Source: Prochlorococcus sp. AG-402-G22
Lineage (GTDB): Bacteria; Cyanobacteriota; Cyanobacteriia; PCC-6307; Cyanobiaceae
Length of the DNA stretch: 64,000 nt
Reading direction: 5' to 3'
NCBI GenBank assembly: GCA_003217035.1
Contig: QCHV01000004.1
Span: 31,069 to 95,068 of the forward strand
Shown: positions 30,333 through 38,591 of the stretch, one piece after another
Layout of the letters: each line of letters begins with the position of its first letter
How positions within the stretch are numbered: position 1 is the stretch's first letter
Translations under genes and position numbers: made by a program
Notes under the pieces: generated by a model
What the model was told of the DNA's origin: nothing
Databases searched by the model: none
Seen by the model: only the letters and a program-made list of their open reading frames with translations

Positions 30333-30884
30333 TTATGAATCGTCAGAAGACATATTTTCCTGTTTTGTTGATGAAATCTGATCTTCATTTGAAGATACCT
30401 TCATCTTTTGAGACTCATTCTTGGAAATTTGAATTGATTGCTTTTCTTGGTTTTGATCTGAAAAGTCTGGTCTGACCCATTTTTTAGCTGGTAAGTTTTG
30501 TTGTTTACTAAAACTAAAAAGCTTGATTGCCTCTAATGGGACTGACAGCATGGTTCTAACAACAAAAAATAATTGTTTAAAACTTGTTTTCCATTTATTG
30601 AAAGATCGCAAGCCTAACTTTTCATCCGAGCTCAATTGGTTCCATCTTTGATTAAAAACCTCCCAGAATAACCTTGTCATAATTAACGTTTGACAAAAAA
30701 CAAAAGCAATTATCGAACTACCTAAACCATCACTCCCTGTGATGAGAATTAATCCAGAAATAATGATTAAAGCCCCCCATATCGAGTCTCGTGCTCGGCT
30801 CAATTCAGTGACTAACAAGGGCAAGATTAAAAGAGAAAAGCCTCCTATAAGAAACAGATCTCCAATAAGAACAGCCAAAATCAT
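30333..30884 (-). CDS. Ycf66-like membrane protein (tentative)
   Basis: The product (183 residues from ATG at 30884) has an N-terminal membrane pair (ILAVLIGDLFLIGGFSLLILPLLV and WGALIIISGLILI), with the polar TELSRARD motif between them, and a long, charged, serine- and glutamine-rich C-terminal tail. The topology, with an SR-RD linker between two helices followed by a variable hydrophilic tail, recalls Ycf66, but sequence similarity is weak by eye. A longer start at GTG 30941 overlaps the tRNA-Leu gene by six bases, so I reject it. Function unknown. Confidence 0.6.
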   Translation of the reverse strand: MILAVLIGDLFLIGGFSLLILPLLVTELSRARDSIWGALIIISGLILITGSDGLGSSIIAFVFCQTLIMTRLFWEVFNQRWNQLSSDEKLGLRSFNKWKTSFKQLFFVVRTMLSVPLEAIKLFSFSKQQNLPAKKWVRPDFSDQNQEKQSIQISKNESQKMKVSSNEDQISSTKQENMSSDDS

Positions 30885-30935
30885 TTTCAAAAATGACCAT
30901 ATCTTTATAGTAGTTTGTCTAAAGTTGGCAAATAC

Positions 30936-31017
30936 GCCCACCTGGCGGAATTGGTAGACGCGCTGGTTTTAGGTACCAGTGACTTCGGTCGTGGGAGTTC
31001 AAGTCTCCCGGTGGGCA
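30936..31017 (+). tRNA. trnL: tRNA-Leu (anticodon TAG)
   Basis: An 82-base class II tRNA: acceptor GCCCACC/GGTGGGC with an A discriminator; D arm with TGGTAGACGCG; anticodon stem CTGGT/ACCAG around loop TTTAGGT, giving TAG; long variable arm (TGACTTCGGTCGT); T loop TTCAAGT. Reads CUN leucine codons. Confidence 0.96.
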
Positions 31018-31155
31018 CTAAAAAACAAAATATTAGATAAACTTCTTCTATGCAAAGTGAGTTTATTTAGAGCACTAGAGACTACCCTGGCTCTAAAATG
31101 AAAGCTTATTTTTTGTAATGATTTTTTGGTCTAGAACCTAATTTAAAAAAAATCG

Positions 31156-32193
31156 ATGTCTCAGGTAATAGATACTTCGACAACCAAAGAAGTATCAGAC
31201 AAGTCTTATTCTTCTGCTTTTTGGCAAAAGGCAATTCAGGGTTATCTGGACCCCCCAGGAATACTGAACCCAACATTAGGCTTGTTTCTTGGTGGATATG
31301 GGATTGCTTCTTTAACCATTTGGCAATGGTACAAAGGGGACTGGCCATTGCCCGTATTGGTTGCACTGGCATTCCTCGCATTGCATATGGAAGGAACAGT
31401 TATTCATGATGCATGCCACAAAGCTGCCCATCCAAATAAATGGATAAACCAAATTATGGGTCATGGTGCCGCAATATTATTAGGTTTTAGCTTCCCAGTT
31501 TTCACAAGAGTCCATCTTCAACACCATTCACACGTGAATGATCCAAAGAATGATCCTGACCATATTGTGAGCACTTTTGGTCCTGTCTGGCTAATTGCAC
31601 CAAGGTTTTTTTATCACGAATACTTTTTCTTTCAAAGAAAGCTCTGGCGAAAATATGAGCTAATGCAATGGGGGATTGAAAGAGGAATATTTATTTCAAT
31701 AGTCATCGCAGGGATAAAATTTAATTTTATGAATGTTATTTATAATTTATGGTTTGGCCCTGCGCTAATGGTAGGAGTCACTTTAGGAATATTTTTTGAT
31801 TATCTTCCTCACAGACCTTTTCTTGCTAGAAATAAATGGAAAAATGCAAGAGTATATCCAAGTAGAATAATGAATATATTAATAATGGGACAGAATTATC
31901 ATCTTATACATCATTTATGGCCATCAATACCATGGTTTGAATACAAGCCAGCATATGAAAAGACCAAACCTTTGTTGGACTTCAAGGGGTCTCCACAAAG
32001 AATAGGGATATTTGAAACAAAGTCAGATGGTTTTAATTTTCTATATGATGTTTTATTAGGTATTAGAAGTCATAAAAAAAATAGAAGCAAGATGAGACCT
32101 ATTGCTAAGTTAATGCCTAGTTATAGATGGAAAAAGAACTGGATAAGTCTAATCCAAAGAACTGCAGTTATACCTCATAAAAATATAAACTAG
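31156..32193 (+). CDS. crtR: Beta-carotene hydroxylase CrtR
   Basis: CrtR hydroxylates the beta-rings of carotenoids to make zeaxanthin, a major Prochlorococcus pigment. The 345-residue membrane protein has the di-iron histidine boxes of the fatty-acid-desaturase superfamily: HDACH (near residue 85), HLQHHSH (near 120), and YHLIHHLWPSIPW near 250. Hydrophobic helices occur near 42-78 and 170-215. It converges with gatC directly at its stop codon (no gap). Confidence 0.95.
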   Translation: MSQVIDTSTTKEVSDKSYSSAFWQKAIQGYLDPPGILNPTLGLFLGGYGIASLTIWQWYKGDWPLPVLVALAFLALHMEGTVIHDACHKAAHPNKWINQIMGHGAAILLGFSFPVFTRVHLQHHSHVNDPKNDPDHIVSTFGPVWLIAPRFFYHEYFFFQRKLWRKYELMQWGIERGIFISIVIAGIKFNFMNVIYNLWFGPALMVGVTLGIFFDYLPHRPFLARNKWKNARVYPSRIMNILIMGQNYHLIHHLWPSIPWFEYKPAYEKTKPLLDFKGSPQRIGIFETKSDGFNFLYDVLLGIRSHKKNRSKMRPIAKLMPSYRWKKNWISLIQRTAVIPHKNIN

Positions 32194-32487
32194 TTATTCT
32201 GAAAGTATCTTAGGGACTCTGAAGAAATCACCTTCTCGGTTAGGAGCTAAATCAATTAGCTCCTCTCTAACTTCTGTAAATTTGACAACATCTTCTCTTA
32301 ATACATTAGTTACTTCTACGGCCCTTGTTGTAGGTTCTACATTTGTTGTATCTACCTTCTCTAACTGGGCAACATATCCCAATATTTCTTCTAATTGAAT
32401 TGTATAAGTTTCAATTAAATCTTCTGGCAAATCTAGCCGGGCTAGTTTTGCAACCTTGCGTACATCTTCAGAATTAATTTTAGTCAT
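32194..32487 (-). CDS. gatC: Asp/Glu-tRNA(Asn/Gln) amidotransferase subunit C
   Basis: GatC stabilises the GatAB amidotransferase that makes Gln-tRNA and Asn-tRNA. The 97-residue product has [20 protein letters not shown] near the start, [20 protein letters not shown] in the middle and [11 protein letters not shown] at the end, the usual hallmarks. It is coupled to the upstream creatininase-family gene by a four-base ATGA overlap. gatA and gatB are not in the window. Confidence 0.96.
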   Translation of the reverse strand: MTKINSEDVRKVAKLARLDLPEDLIETYTIQLEEILGYVAQLEKVDTTNVEPTTRAVEVTNVLREDVVKFTEVREELIDLAPNREGDFFRVPKILSE

Positions 32488-33263
32488 TGCTCTTTAAGAA
32501 AATTGCACAATTCTTCCTTTAAAGCCATAGAAGCTTTTTCCAGAAAGACTTCTCCATGATTTGGATTGGCCAAAAAAGGATCGGATCCCATTCTGCCATC
32601 AGGATATCTTCTTCGGAAGTCCTCATGATCATATATTGGTCCAGATGGAGCCGGCTTGGGCAACTTGCATAGTTTTTTTTGTAAACTTGGCTCTAAATAC
32701 AAAGTTAATGAAATTTCACTTGGAGTTGCATGTTGACCTTCAAACTCACCATATAACTGTTTTGCTTCTCGAAATACATCTGGAACAAGAAACCAACTAA
32801 CAATCTTACATCTAAAGCGAGTACTCACAGGTAGGCTCAAACTTTCAACGCTTTTATATACTTTTGAAAAAGCAGATTTCACAGTTGCAATATTACCCCC
32901 ATGGCCATTAATTAAAAAGATGCGTTCAAATCCATGTCGTGCCAGAGACAACAAAATATCATGAACTACATTTGCCAAGGTCGAAGATTGCAGACTAATA
33001 GTTCCTGGAAAACCAAGATGATGCTCAGCCATCCCATACGATTGTGTAGGAGCAACTAATACTCCACTTCTCTTGCCAACCTCTAATGCTACTGCTTTGG
33101 CAGTCATGGCATCAGTACCTATTGCCCCTGTTGGTCCATGCTGCTCCGTTGAACCAATTGGCAAAATAATTCCCTTGCATTTAGTGAGATATTCCTTTAC
33201 TTCAGGCCAGCTAAGAAGTTCTAAAAGAATTGGATTATGAATAAGATCTGAATTAGCCGACAT
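32484..33263 (-). CDS. Creatininase family amidohydrolase
   Basis: The 259-residue protein carries [20 protein letters not shown] (metal-binding E and H, D), LINGHGGN, and [16 protein letters not shown], the three zinc-binding blocks of the creatininase superfamily. Relatives include creatinine and N-formyl-type amidohydrolases and MftE peptidases; substrate here is unknown. It is translationally coupled to gatC, a pairing I cannot explain mechanistically. Location cytoplasmic. Confidence 0.85.
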   Translation of the reverse strand: MSANSDLIHNPILLELLSWPEVKEYLTKCKGIILPIGSTEQHGPTGAIGTDAMTAKAVALEVGKRSGVLVAPTQSYGMAEHHLGFPGTISLQSSTLANVVHDILLSLARHGFERIFLINGHGGNIATVKSAFSKVYKSVESLSLPVSTRFRCKIVSWFLVPDVFREAKQLYGEFEGQHATPSEISLTLYLEPSLQKKLCKLPKPAPSGPIYDHEDFRRRYPDGRMGSDPFLANPNHGEVFLEKASMALKEELCNFLKEQ

Positions 33264-33372
33264 ACCTTATATGAATTGTTGAGTCATTTGCTAAGAATTC
33301 ATTATGAATGAATAGAATTATTTATTAGCTAAAAAGATTATAATTGCCATACTAGACAAAGTAATGACTGAG

Positions 33373-33387
33373 GGGTAAAAATTACCC
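33373..33387. promoter_or_regulatory. Short hairpin upstream of the glycosylase gene
   Basis: GGGTAA and TTACCC form a perfect six-base stem around AAA. There is no T-run after it, so it is not a standard terminator. It sits about 75 bases before the first ordinary start codon of the glycosylase gene and could be an operator or a leader hairpin. Confidence 0.3.
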
Positions 33388-33447
33388 TGATATTTTCAAA
33401 TAGCTAATTCTTCAATTCCTATTGATTTTTTTTGTAGACCAGCGGAA

Positions 33448-34017
33448 TTGGTTGCACCAGATTTAATAGGATGTCTACTTGTTAAAAGGCAAGCAAAACA
33501 AAAGAAACTTTGGGGTGTAATCGTAGAGACCGAGGCTTACTCTCAATCAGAGCCTGCATGTCATGGATATAACAAAAGGACTCCAAAAAACGAAACTCTA
33601 TTTGGCCCTCCAGGCAATTTTTACGTATATCTAACTTATGGCATGTATTACTGTGTGAACATAGTTACTCACAAATCAAACTGGGCAAATGGGGTTCTTA
33701 TTAGGTCTATAGCTTTGCCTAACGAAGACGAAAGGATAGCCTCTGGGCCAGGGTTATTAGCAAAAAGATTTGGATTTTCTAGAGATTTTGACAATCAGCC
33801 AATCTCATCAAAAAATAAGTTTTGGATAGTAGAACGTATGCCAGCAATCAAAATGCAAACAATCATCTCCACTACAAGAGTAGGCATATCAAAAGCAAAA
33901 GACTTATCTTGGCGCTGGTATCTTCAAAGCAGTCGCAGTGTAAGCAAAAGAGCGAAAGGGGATAGATGCCCCCCTCTCTCCACAGCATGGAAACCTAGCC
34001 TTAAAGAATATTCATGA
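33448..34017 (+). CDS. 3-methyladenine DNA glycosylase (AAG/MPG family), start uncertain
   Basis: This base-excision enzyme removes alkylated purines. Landmarks include [27 protein letters not shown], with the catalytic glutamate in [23 protein letters not shown] and [11 protein letters not shown]. The only usable start in frame is TTG at 33448, but homologous coding continues upstream: [10 protein letters not shown] (33421-33450) matches the family's N-terminal FFxRP block, and the frame is open back to a TGA at 33388 without ATG, GTG or TTG. The T8 run at 33426-33433 could hide an indel. The stop overlaps pyrB (ATGA). Confidence 0.85.
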   Translation: MVAPDLIGCLLVKRQAKQKKLWGVIVETEAYSQSEPACHGYNKRTPKNETLFGPPGNFYVYLTYGMYYCVNIVTHKSNWANGVLIRSIALPNEDERIASGPGLLAKRFGFSRDFDNQPISSKNKFWIVERMPAIKMQTIISTTRVGISKAKDLSWRWYLQSSRSVSKRAKGDRCPPLSTAWKPSLKEYS

Positions 34018-35027
34018 GCAGCTGGCCACACAAGCATATTATTGATCTCGCAGAATTCTCTTTAGAGGATTATCAAAGTGTTTTAGAACTTGCCAAACGC
34101 TTTCAATCAGTTCCAAAGTCTGGAGCAAGGAAGCTTCCTGCGTTGCAAGGTCGTTTTATAGCAATTTTGTTTTTTGAACCAAGCACTAGAACTCGCACAA
34201 GCTTTGAATTAGCAGCAAAGTCCCTGTCGGCAGATGTTCAAACTTTTTCAAGCTCTAGCAGTTCTTTAAGCAAAGGCGAATCACCTTTGGATACTGCATT
34301 GACATATGTCGCTATGGGAGCTGAAGCTCTAATTATTCGTCACACCTGTACTGGTGTTCCTGAGCAAATTGCTAAAGCATTAGATAAAGCTAATAAATCA
34401 ACAGCAGTCCTCAATGGGGGTGACGGACTACATAGTCATCCAAGCCAGGCTTTGCTCGATTTATTTACATTGGCAAGCTTTTTTCAACCTAACAATCCAG
34501 ATATAAGCGCTCTTAAAGGCAGGAACATAGCAATCGTTGGAGATATCTTGCATTCAAGAGTTGCTCGATCCAATTTGTGGAGTCTTACTGCCTGCGGAGT
34601 AAATGTCACTCTATGCGGTCCTCCAAGCCTCCTCCCGAAAGATTTTGAGCAATTCGTCAATAACCCCCCACCAGGACAATTAGTTGATCCGATCAAAAAG
34701 CGAGGGGACATCTCAGTCTCAAGATCTTTAAAAGAAACACTTACAGATGCTGATGCTGTTTTAACCCTAAGGCTACAAAAAGAACGCATGAGCCAAAACT
34801 TACTTGCTGATCTTGGCTCATATCAAAGAGAATTTGGCATTTCTCATCAATCACTTGAATGGTGCAATAAAAAAATAGCTGTTCTTCATCCTGGTCCTGT
34901 AAACAGAGGCATAGAGATGAGTAGTGAACTAGTTGATGATCATTCCATTTGTCTAATAGAGAAGCAAGTTGCCAATGGCATTCCAATTAGGATGGCCCTT
35001 CTATATCTTCTTATGGCATCAAAGTAA
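34014..35027 (+). CDS. pyrB: Aspartate carbamoyltransferase
   Basis: PyrB joins carbamoyl phosphate to aspartate, the first committed pyrimidine step. The 337-residue protein has the carbamoyl-phosphate loop [18 protein letters not shown] near 52-69, [29 protein letters not shown], and [11 protein letters not shown] near the C-terminus. The start overlaps the glycosylase stop by four bases, so translation is coupled. Confidence 0.97.
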   Translation: MSSWPHKHIIDLAEFSLEDYQSVLELAKRFQSVPKSGARKLPALQGRFIAILFFEPSTRTRTSFELAAKSLSADVQTFSSSSSSLSKGESPLDTALTYVAMGAEALIIRHTCTGVPEQIAKALDKANKSTAVLNGGDGLHSHPSQALLDLFTLASFFQPNNPDISALKGRNIAIVGDILHSRVARSNLWSLTACGVNVTLCGPPSLLPKDFEQFVNNPPPGQLVDPIKKRGDISVSRSLKETLTDADAVLTLRLQKERMSQNLLADLGSYQREFGISHQSLEWCNKKIAVLHPGPVNRGIEMSSELVDDHSICLIEKQVANGIPIRMALLYLLMASK

Positions 35028-35058
35028 AAATAGAGTCTATTTTATAGTTAAATTGTAT

Positions 35059-35400
35059 CTAAAGAAGCTTAAATCCCTCCATAAATAAACCATAAAGCAA
35101 GCCCATACGCACACTATCTAAAATTTGCAAAACAATTGATGATCTATTTTTGTTAATAAATATTTTCCTCATACGCACCATAACCTCTAACAAGATAACT
35201 GTAAAGAATGCGCCAATGGGATCCATTAATGCCAAAACTCCATTGATCATTCCTAGAGAGCTTCCTATTACAAAAGACCCAAAAAAAACTATTAATAATA
35301 ATGAATACCTTCTCCAAGGATTATCTGCCCAAGATTCTAAGCTAACTATTGCTTTACCAAAGTTTTTATTAAGACCAGTTGAATGGTATCTCATAGCCAT
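35059..35400 (-). CDS. DUF565 / Ycf20-like membrane protein
   Basis: A 113-residue protein with NPWRRYSLLLIVFFGSFVIGSSLG and a C-terminal LQILDSVRMGLLYGLFMEGFKLL, the DUF565 pattern shared with plastid Ycf20. Two hydrophobic segments lie near residues 33-60 and 62-72. Ycf20-like proteins have been linked to photoprotection in algae; the function here is inferred only from family membership. It converges with pyrB. Confidence 0.78.
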   Translation of the reverse strand: MAMRYHSTGLNKNFGKAIVSLESWADNPWRRYSLLLIVFFGSFVIGSSLGMINGVLALMDPIGAFFTVILLEVMVRMRKIFINKNRSSIVLQILDSVRMGLLYGLFMEGFKLL

Positions 35401-35457
35401 AAAGCTAGGAATATTGAAGAATTTTTAACAGGAAGTCTATCTATAATGATTTTTTAT

Positions 35458-35667
35458 CTAATAACTCTCGGCCTCATCAGCCTTAACTTTACTCTTGCCT
35501 TTCCCTTCTAAAAGTTCAAGCAATGCCTCCATTTGGGCCATAACTCCTCTTATTTCTCCAGGCTCAGGCAAAAGGCCATCATCTAAAACACCTTGATGCA
35601 TTTCGCGAAGCTCTTGTCGAATGTATCGAAGGTGACTGACGACCTGCTCTCTCTTAGATTGAGACAT
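35458..35667 (-). CDS. Small conserved hypothetical protein (69 residues)
   Basis: A 69-residue, highly charged, helical protein without membrane segment. It starts MSQSKREQVVSHLRYIRQELREMHQG and ends in a charged tail (KGKSKVKADEAESY). I do not recognise a family. The even helical pattern suggests a small two-helix protein. It lies 57 bp upstream of the Ycf20-like gene on the same strand. Confidence 0.65.
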   Translation of the reverse strand: MSQSKREQVVSHLRYIRQELREMHQGVLDDGLLPEPGEIRGVMAQMEALLELLEGKGKSKVKADEAESY

Positions 35668-35920
35668 TGTGCGATCACTGTTGTTTGTTAATAGCTTTTT
35701 ACAGCATTAGTTCGTTTATGGTATTTGTAAACAGCAATTGAACATAATATTGATCTTCTAAGTAACAATTTTTTGAATCTTTTGTTTTGTGAGTGGGTAC
35801 TTTAAATGGATTCAAGCTCCTAGACTCAAAAATAAACTCACCTTTGTATCTAAAAGGATATAGTTCTTCTAATAAAGTAACTTTAGATAAAATAATTTAG
35901 ACCAAGCAGAAATAGCAATT

Positions 35921-36160
35921 ATGAATAAGCCAAACTCTCTATCAAAAAAGTCATCTCAAGCAATAACTCAAGAACGTCTTAGTCAATTTGATGAAGGATC
36001 TATAGCCATTCTTGCTGAAAGACTTGACCAAGATGATTACCCAAGTCCTTTTGATGGTCTGAATGATTGGCATTTATTGAGAGCACTTGCTATTCATCGC
36101 CCAGAATTAACTCTTCCTTATTTGCATCTAATTGATCAGGAACCTTTTGATGAAGACTGA
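35921..36160 (+). CDS. Small conserved hypothetical protein upstream of coaBC
   Basis: A 79-residue soluble protein: polar N-terminus, then LSQFDEGSIAILAERLDQDDYPSPFDGLNDWHLLRALAIHRPELTLPYLHLIDQEPFDED. The strongly conserved-looking DWHLLRALA and PYLHLID segments suggest a compact helical domain, but I cannot name the family. It ends inside the start of coaBC (overlap of 11 bases), so the two are translationally coupled. Confidence 0.7.
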   Translation: MNKPNSLSKKSSQAITQERLSQFDEGSIAILAERLDQDDYPSPFDGLNDWHLLRALAIHRPELTLPYLHLIDQEPFDED

Positions 36161-37427
36161 TAAACCACTGATTTTAAAAGGCAAAAAAATCCTTGTAATC
36201 GTTACTGGGAGTATTGCTGCTGTAAAAACCCCTCTACTAATTAGCAATTTAATAAAGCAAGGCGCAGAAGTTCGTTGTCTTATTACTCCTAGCGCAAGCA
36301 AGCTAGTAAGTGCACTGTCGCTGGCAACACTCAGCAGAAACCGCTGTTACAGGGATGAAGATCAATGGAATCCTATAGAACCCAAACCTCTTCATATTGA
36401 ACTATCTGAATGGGCTGAAGTTATAGCAATTGCTCCATTGAGTGCATCTTCGTTATCTAAATGGGTTAATGGACTTGCGGAAGGTTTAGCAGCAAGTGTA
36501 TTAATTGCCTGCGAAAAACCTGTAATTGCAGCTGCTGCAATGAATACGAGTATGTGGAGAAATGAAGCTGTTAAAAGAAATTGGGAGCAACTTGAAAAAC
36601 GTCCCAATGTAATTACTTTGAATCCATCTGAAGGACTTTTAGCTTGCGATCGAATAGGCGAAGGGAAAATGGCAAGCCCAGAAATAATTCAACTAGCGAT
36701 AGAAAGTACTGCGATCCAAATGAAGAAGGATATTTCTATTGAAAAAGATTTTGCAGGTCGTAAATTTCTTATTACAGCTGGGCCTACTCTTGAAGAACTA
36801 GATCCAGCAAGATTTATATCCAATAGAAGCAGTGGAAAAATGGGAGTTATCCTTGCGCAGGCTGCAAGGCTTCGAGGAGCAGAGGTTGATTTAGTTCATG
36901 GTCCTCTACAAATATCCAATATTTTTCTAGAAGGCTTGAATGCTTATGAGGTCAGAAGTTCTGAAGAAATGGGGAATAAACTAAATCAACTTCAATCAAA
37001 TGCTGACTTCATTGCAATGTCAGCAGCAATATCAGATTTAAAAAGCAAAAATCCCAATAAAGAGCAGAAACTGAAAAAGCAGGATCTTCTAAAATCAATG
37101 GGAAATAGTCTTGAGCTGGTTCCAGATCTCTTAAGTGAACTGATTCAAACTCGGAAAAACAACCAAATCATTCTTGGTTTTACTGCACTTACAGGAGCTG
37201 AAAAAGAAATTAAAGAGATGGGTGCCCAAAAGAAATCCCAGAAAGGCTGTGACTTGCTTTTTGCAAATCCAATTGATAGGCCGAACCAAGGGTTTGAATC
37301 AGATACCAATGGAGGTTGGCTATTCAACTCAGAAGATGAAGTTTTATCGGTACCTGTTGATTCAAAATTATCTGTCTCACATTTCCTGCTAGATGAGCTC
37401 TTAAAGGTCTTCAAAAAAACACTATAA
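36150..37427 (+). CDS. coaBC: Bifunctional phosphopantothenoylcysteine decarboxylase / phosphopantothenate-cysteine ligase
   Basis: CoaBC makes 4'-phosphopantetheine for coenzyme A. The flavoprotein N-half (CoaC) has VTGSIAAVKTPLLI, the catalytic His in PLHIELSEWAEVIAIAPLSASSLSKW, and NTSMWRNEAVKRNW. The CoaB half has TAGPTLEELDPARFISNRSSGKMG, AAISDL followed by the conserved KLKK. I choose ATG 36150 (425 residues) over an upstream ATG at 36132 because the shorter form matches the family start. Coupled to the preceding small gene. Confidence 0.94.
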   Translation: MKTDKPLILKGKKILVIVTGSIAAVKTPLLISNLIKQGAEVRCLITPSASKLVSALSLATLSRNRCYRDEDQWNPIEPKPLHIELSEWAEVIAIAPLSASSLSKWVNGLAEGLAASVLIACEKPVIAAAAMNTSMWRNEAVKRNWEQLEKRPNVITLNPSEGLLACDRIGEGKMASPEIIQLAIESTAIQMKKDISIEKDFAGRKFLITAGPTLEELDPARFISNRSSGKMGVILAQAARLRGAEVDLVHGPLQISNIFLEGLNAYEVRSSEEMGNKLNQLQSNADFIAMSAAISDLKSKNPNKEQKLKKQDLLKSMGNSLELVPDLLSELIQTRKNNQIILGFTALTGAEKEIKEMGAQKKSQKGCDLLFANPIDRPNQGFESDTNGGWLFNSEDEVLSVPVDSKLSVSHFLLDELLKVFKKTL

Positions 37428-37484
37428 AAAAAATTAATCAAAACTTTGTTAATTGCTTTTTCGAAGTCAAAACGACGAAAAGCC

Positions 37485-37513
37485 TTGACACATCAGGAAA
37501 TATGAAATATTTA
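37485..37513 (+). promoter_or_regulatory. Putative sigma-70-type promoter for psbO
   Basis: TTGACA (37485-37490), a 17-base spacer, and TATTTA (37508-37513) give an almost ideal -35/-10 pair, strand plus, with an expected start of transcription near 37520. That would give the psbO mRNA a leader of about 140 bases, which contains the hairpins at 37598-37631. Confidence 0.65.
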
Positions 37514-37597
37514 GGCTGATTTTTAAATCTTCAATAAGCTACGGGTTGTTGAGAGCTGCAAAAGGCTTTACATATCGCGCAATTCCCCCTGTAAGCT

Positions 37598-37631
37598 CCC
37601 AACTGAGTAATTGGGCGGTTTTTTATACCGC
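37598..37631 (+). other. Structured element in the psbO leader (hairpin plus T-run, overlapping second hairpin)
   Basis: CCCAA (37598-37602) pairs with TTGGG (37611-37615), an 8-base loop between, followed by CGG and six Ts: a terminator-like shape. The last G also belongs to a second possible hairpin, GCGGT (37615-37619) with ACCGC (37627-37631), which cannot coexist fully with the first. The arrangement suggests attenuation or a small leader RNA ahead of psbO, but the first stem is only five pairs. Confidence 0.4.
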
Positions 37632-37659
37632 ATTTATTTGGCCTTTAGGCTTCCCACCT

Positions 37660-38448
37660 ATGAGATTTCGTCCTTTGCTAGCCCTGGTGCTTGCTTTTTG
37701 TCTCACTTTTATAGCTGCCCCAAGTAGTGTCTCCGCCTCCGGAGAAAGGGGTAATTCAAAGTTTGCCGACATTGTTAATACCGGCAAAGCTAATGATTGT
37801 CCAACCGTCTCTGGATCTAGTGCATCTCTTAGCATTGACGGAGGCCTGAGAGATATTTGCATGCACCCAACTGAAGTGTATGTAAAGGTTGCAAAATCAA
37901 AGCGTTCTAAAGCTGATTTCGCACCTGCAAAAATAATTAGTCCTAGAAACAACACAACCGTCGAACAAGTCTATGGAGATGTTTCTGGTAGCACCTTTAA
38001 CGAAAAAGGTGGTATTGACTTCCAACTCATAACAGTACTTGCTCCAAATGGAGAGGAATATCCTTTTGTCTTTTCAGCTAAAGAGATGTCTGTTGATTTC
38101 AAAGGTAAATCAATTGCATCTGGATCTGAAGCATCTGGAACAACATTCACCCCAAGCTATAGGACAGGTGATTTCCTTGATCCAAAAAGTAGAGCTAAAG
38201 ACACTGGCGTTGAATATGCTCAAGGCTTAGTTGCTTTAGGCGGAGATGACGAAGAGCTCGCGAAAGAAAACATCAAAAGAGACCTTTCTGGTAAGGGAGT
38301 AATAACCCTTGCAATTGATAGTGTCGATGCTGAGACAGAAGAGTTTTCCGGCTCATTTGTCGCGATACAGCCTTCAGATAATGATCTTGGATCTAAAGAG
38401 CCAGTAGATGTCAAAATCATAGGCGAACTTTATGGTCGCAAGGCTTAA
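37660..38448 (+). CDS. psbO: Photosystem II manganese-stabilising protein PsbO
   Basis: PsbO is the lumenal 33 kDa protein that stabilises the oxygen-evolving Mn cluster. With ATG at 37660 it has 262 residues: a signal peptide (RPLLALVLAFCLTFIAAPSSVSA, cleaved after an Ala near 28) and the mature part with NDCPTVSG and RDICMHPTEVYVK, whose two cysteines form the conserved disulfide, and LDPKSRAKDTGVEYAQ. A longer frame starting at 37546 is rejected, since it adds 38 residues that do not match the family and covers the leader structure. Confidence 0.95.
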   Translation: MRFRPLLALVLAFCLTFIAAPSSVSASGERGNSKFADIVNTGKANDCPTVSGSSASLSIDGGLRDICMHPTEVYVKVAKSKRSKADFAPAKIISPRNNTTVEQVYGDVSGSTFNEKGGIDFQLITVLAPNGEEYPFVFSAKEMSVDFKGKSIASGSEASGTTFTPSYRTGDFLDPKSRAKDTGVEYAQGLVALGGDDEELAKENIKRDLSGKGVITLAIDSVDAETEEFSGSFVAIQPSDNDLGSKEPVDVKIIGELYGRKA

Positions 38449-38480
38449 TTAGATTCTTGCTCTAAAAGAACAAAGTAAAG

Positions 38481-38516
38481 CAGGAGGGTTTTCTTCATGA
38501 CTACCCTCCTGTTTTT
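38481..38516 (+). terminator. Rho-independent terminator after psbO
   Basis: A perfect nine-base stem, CAGGAGGGT (38481-38489) with ACCCTCCTG (38503-38511), followed by five Ts. It ends the psbO transcript before sat. Confidence 0.9.
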
Positions 38517-38591
38517 ATGAAAAAAATTATTTGATGCGTCTAGTTTTTTGCATCTCAATCTGGGAGAATTTCATCCACCCATAGATAGCTA

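Noticed and set aside
30885..30941. 19-residue extension of the Ycf66-like protein from GTG
   Set aside because: It overlaps the tRNA-Leu gene by six bases, which is unlikely for a start codon.
35668..35920. 253-base gap before the 79-residue gene as a small-RNA candidate
   Set aside because: AT-rich, no stable stem with T-run and no reading frame worth naming; probably promoter sequence only.
37546..37659. 38-residue N-terminal extension of PsbO
   Set aside because: It precedes a normal signal peptide, covers a hairpin/T-run leader, starts with TTG and does not resemble the family.
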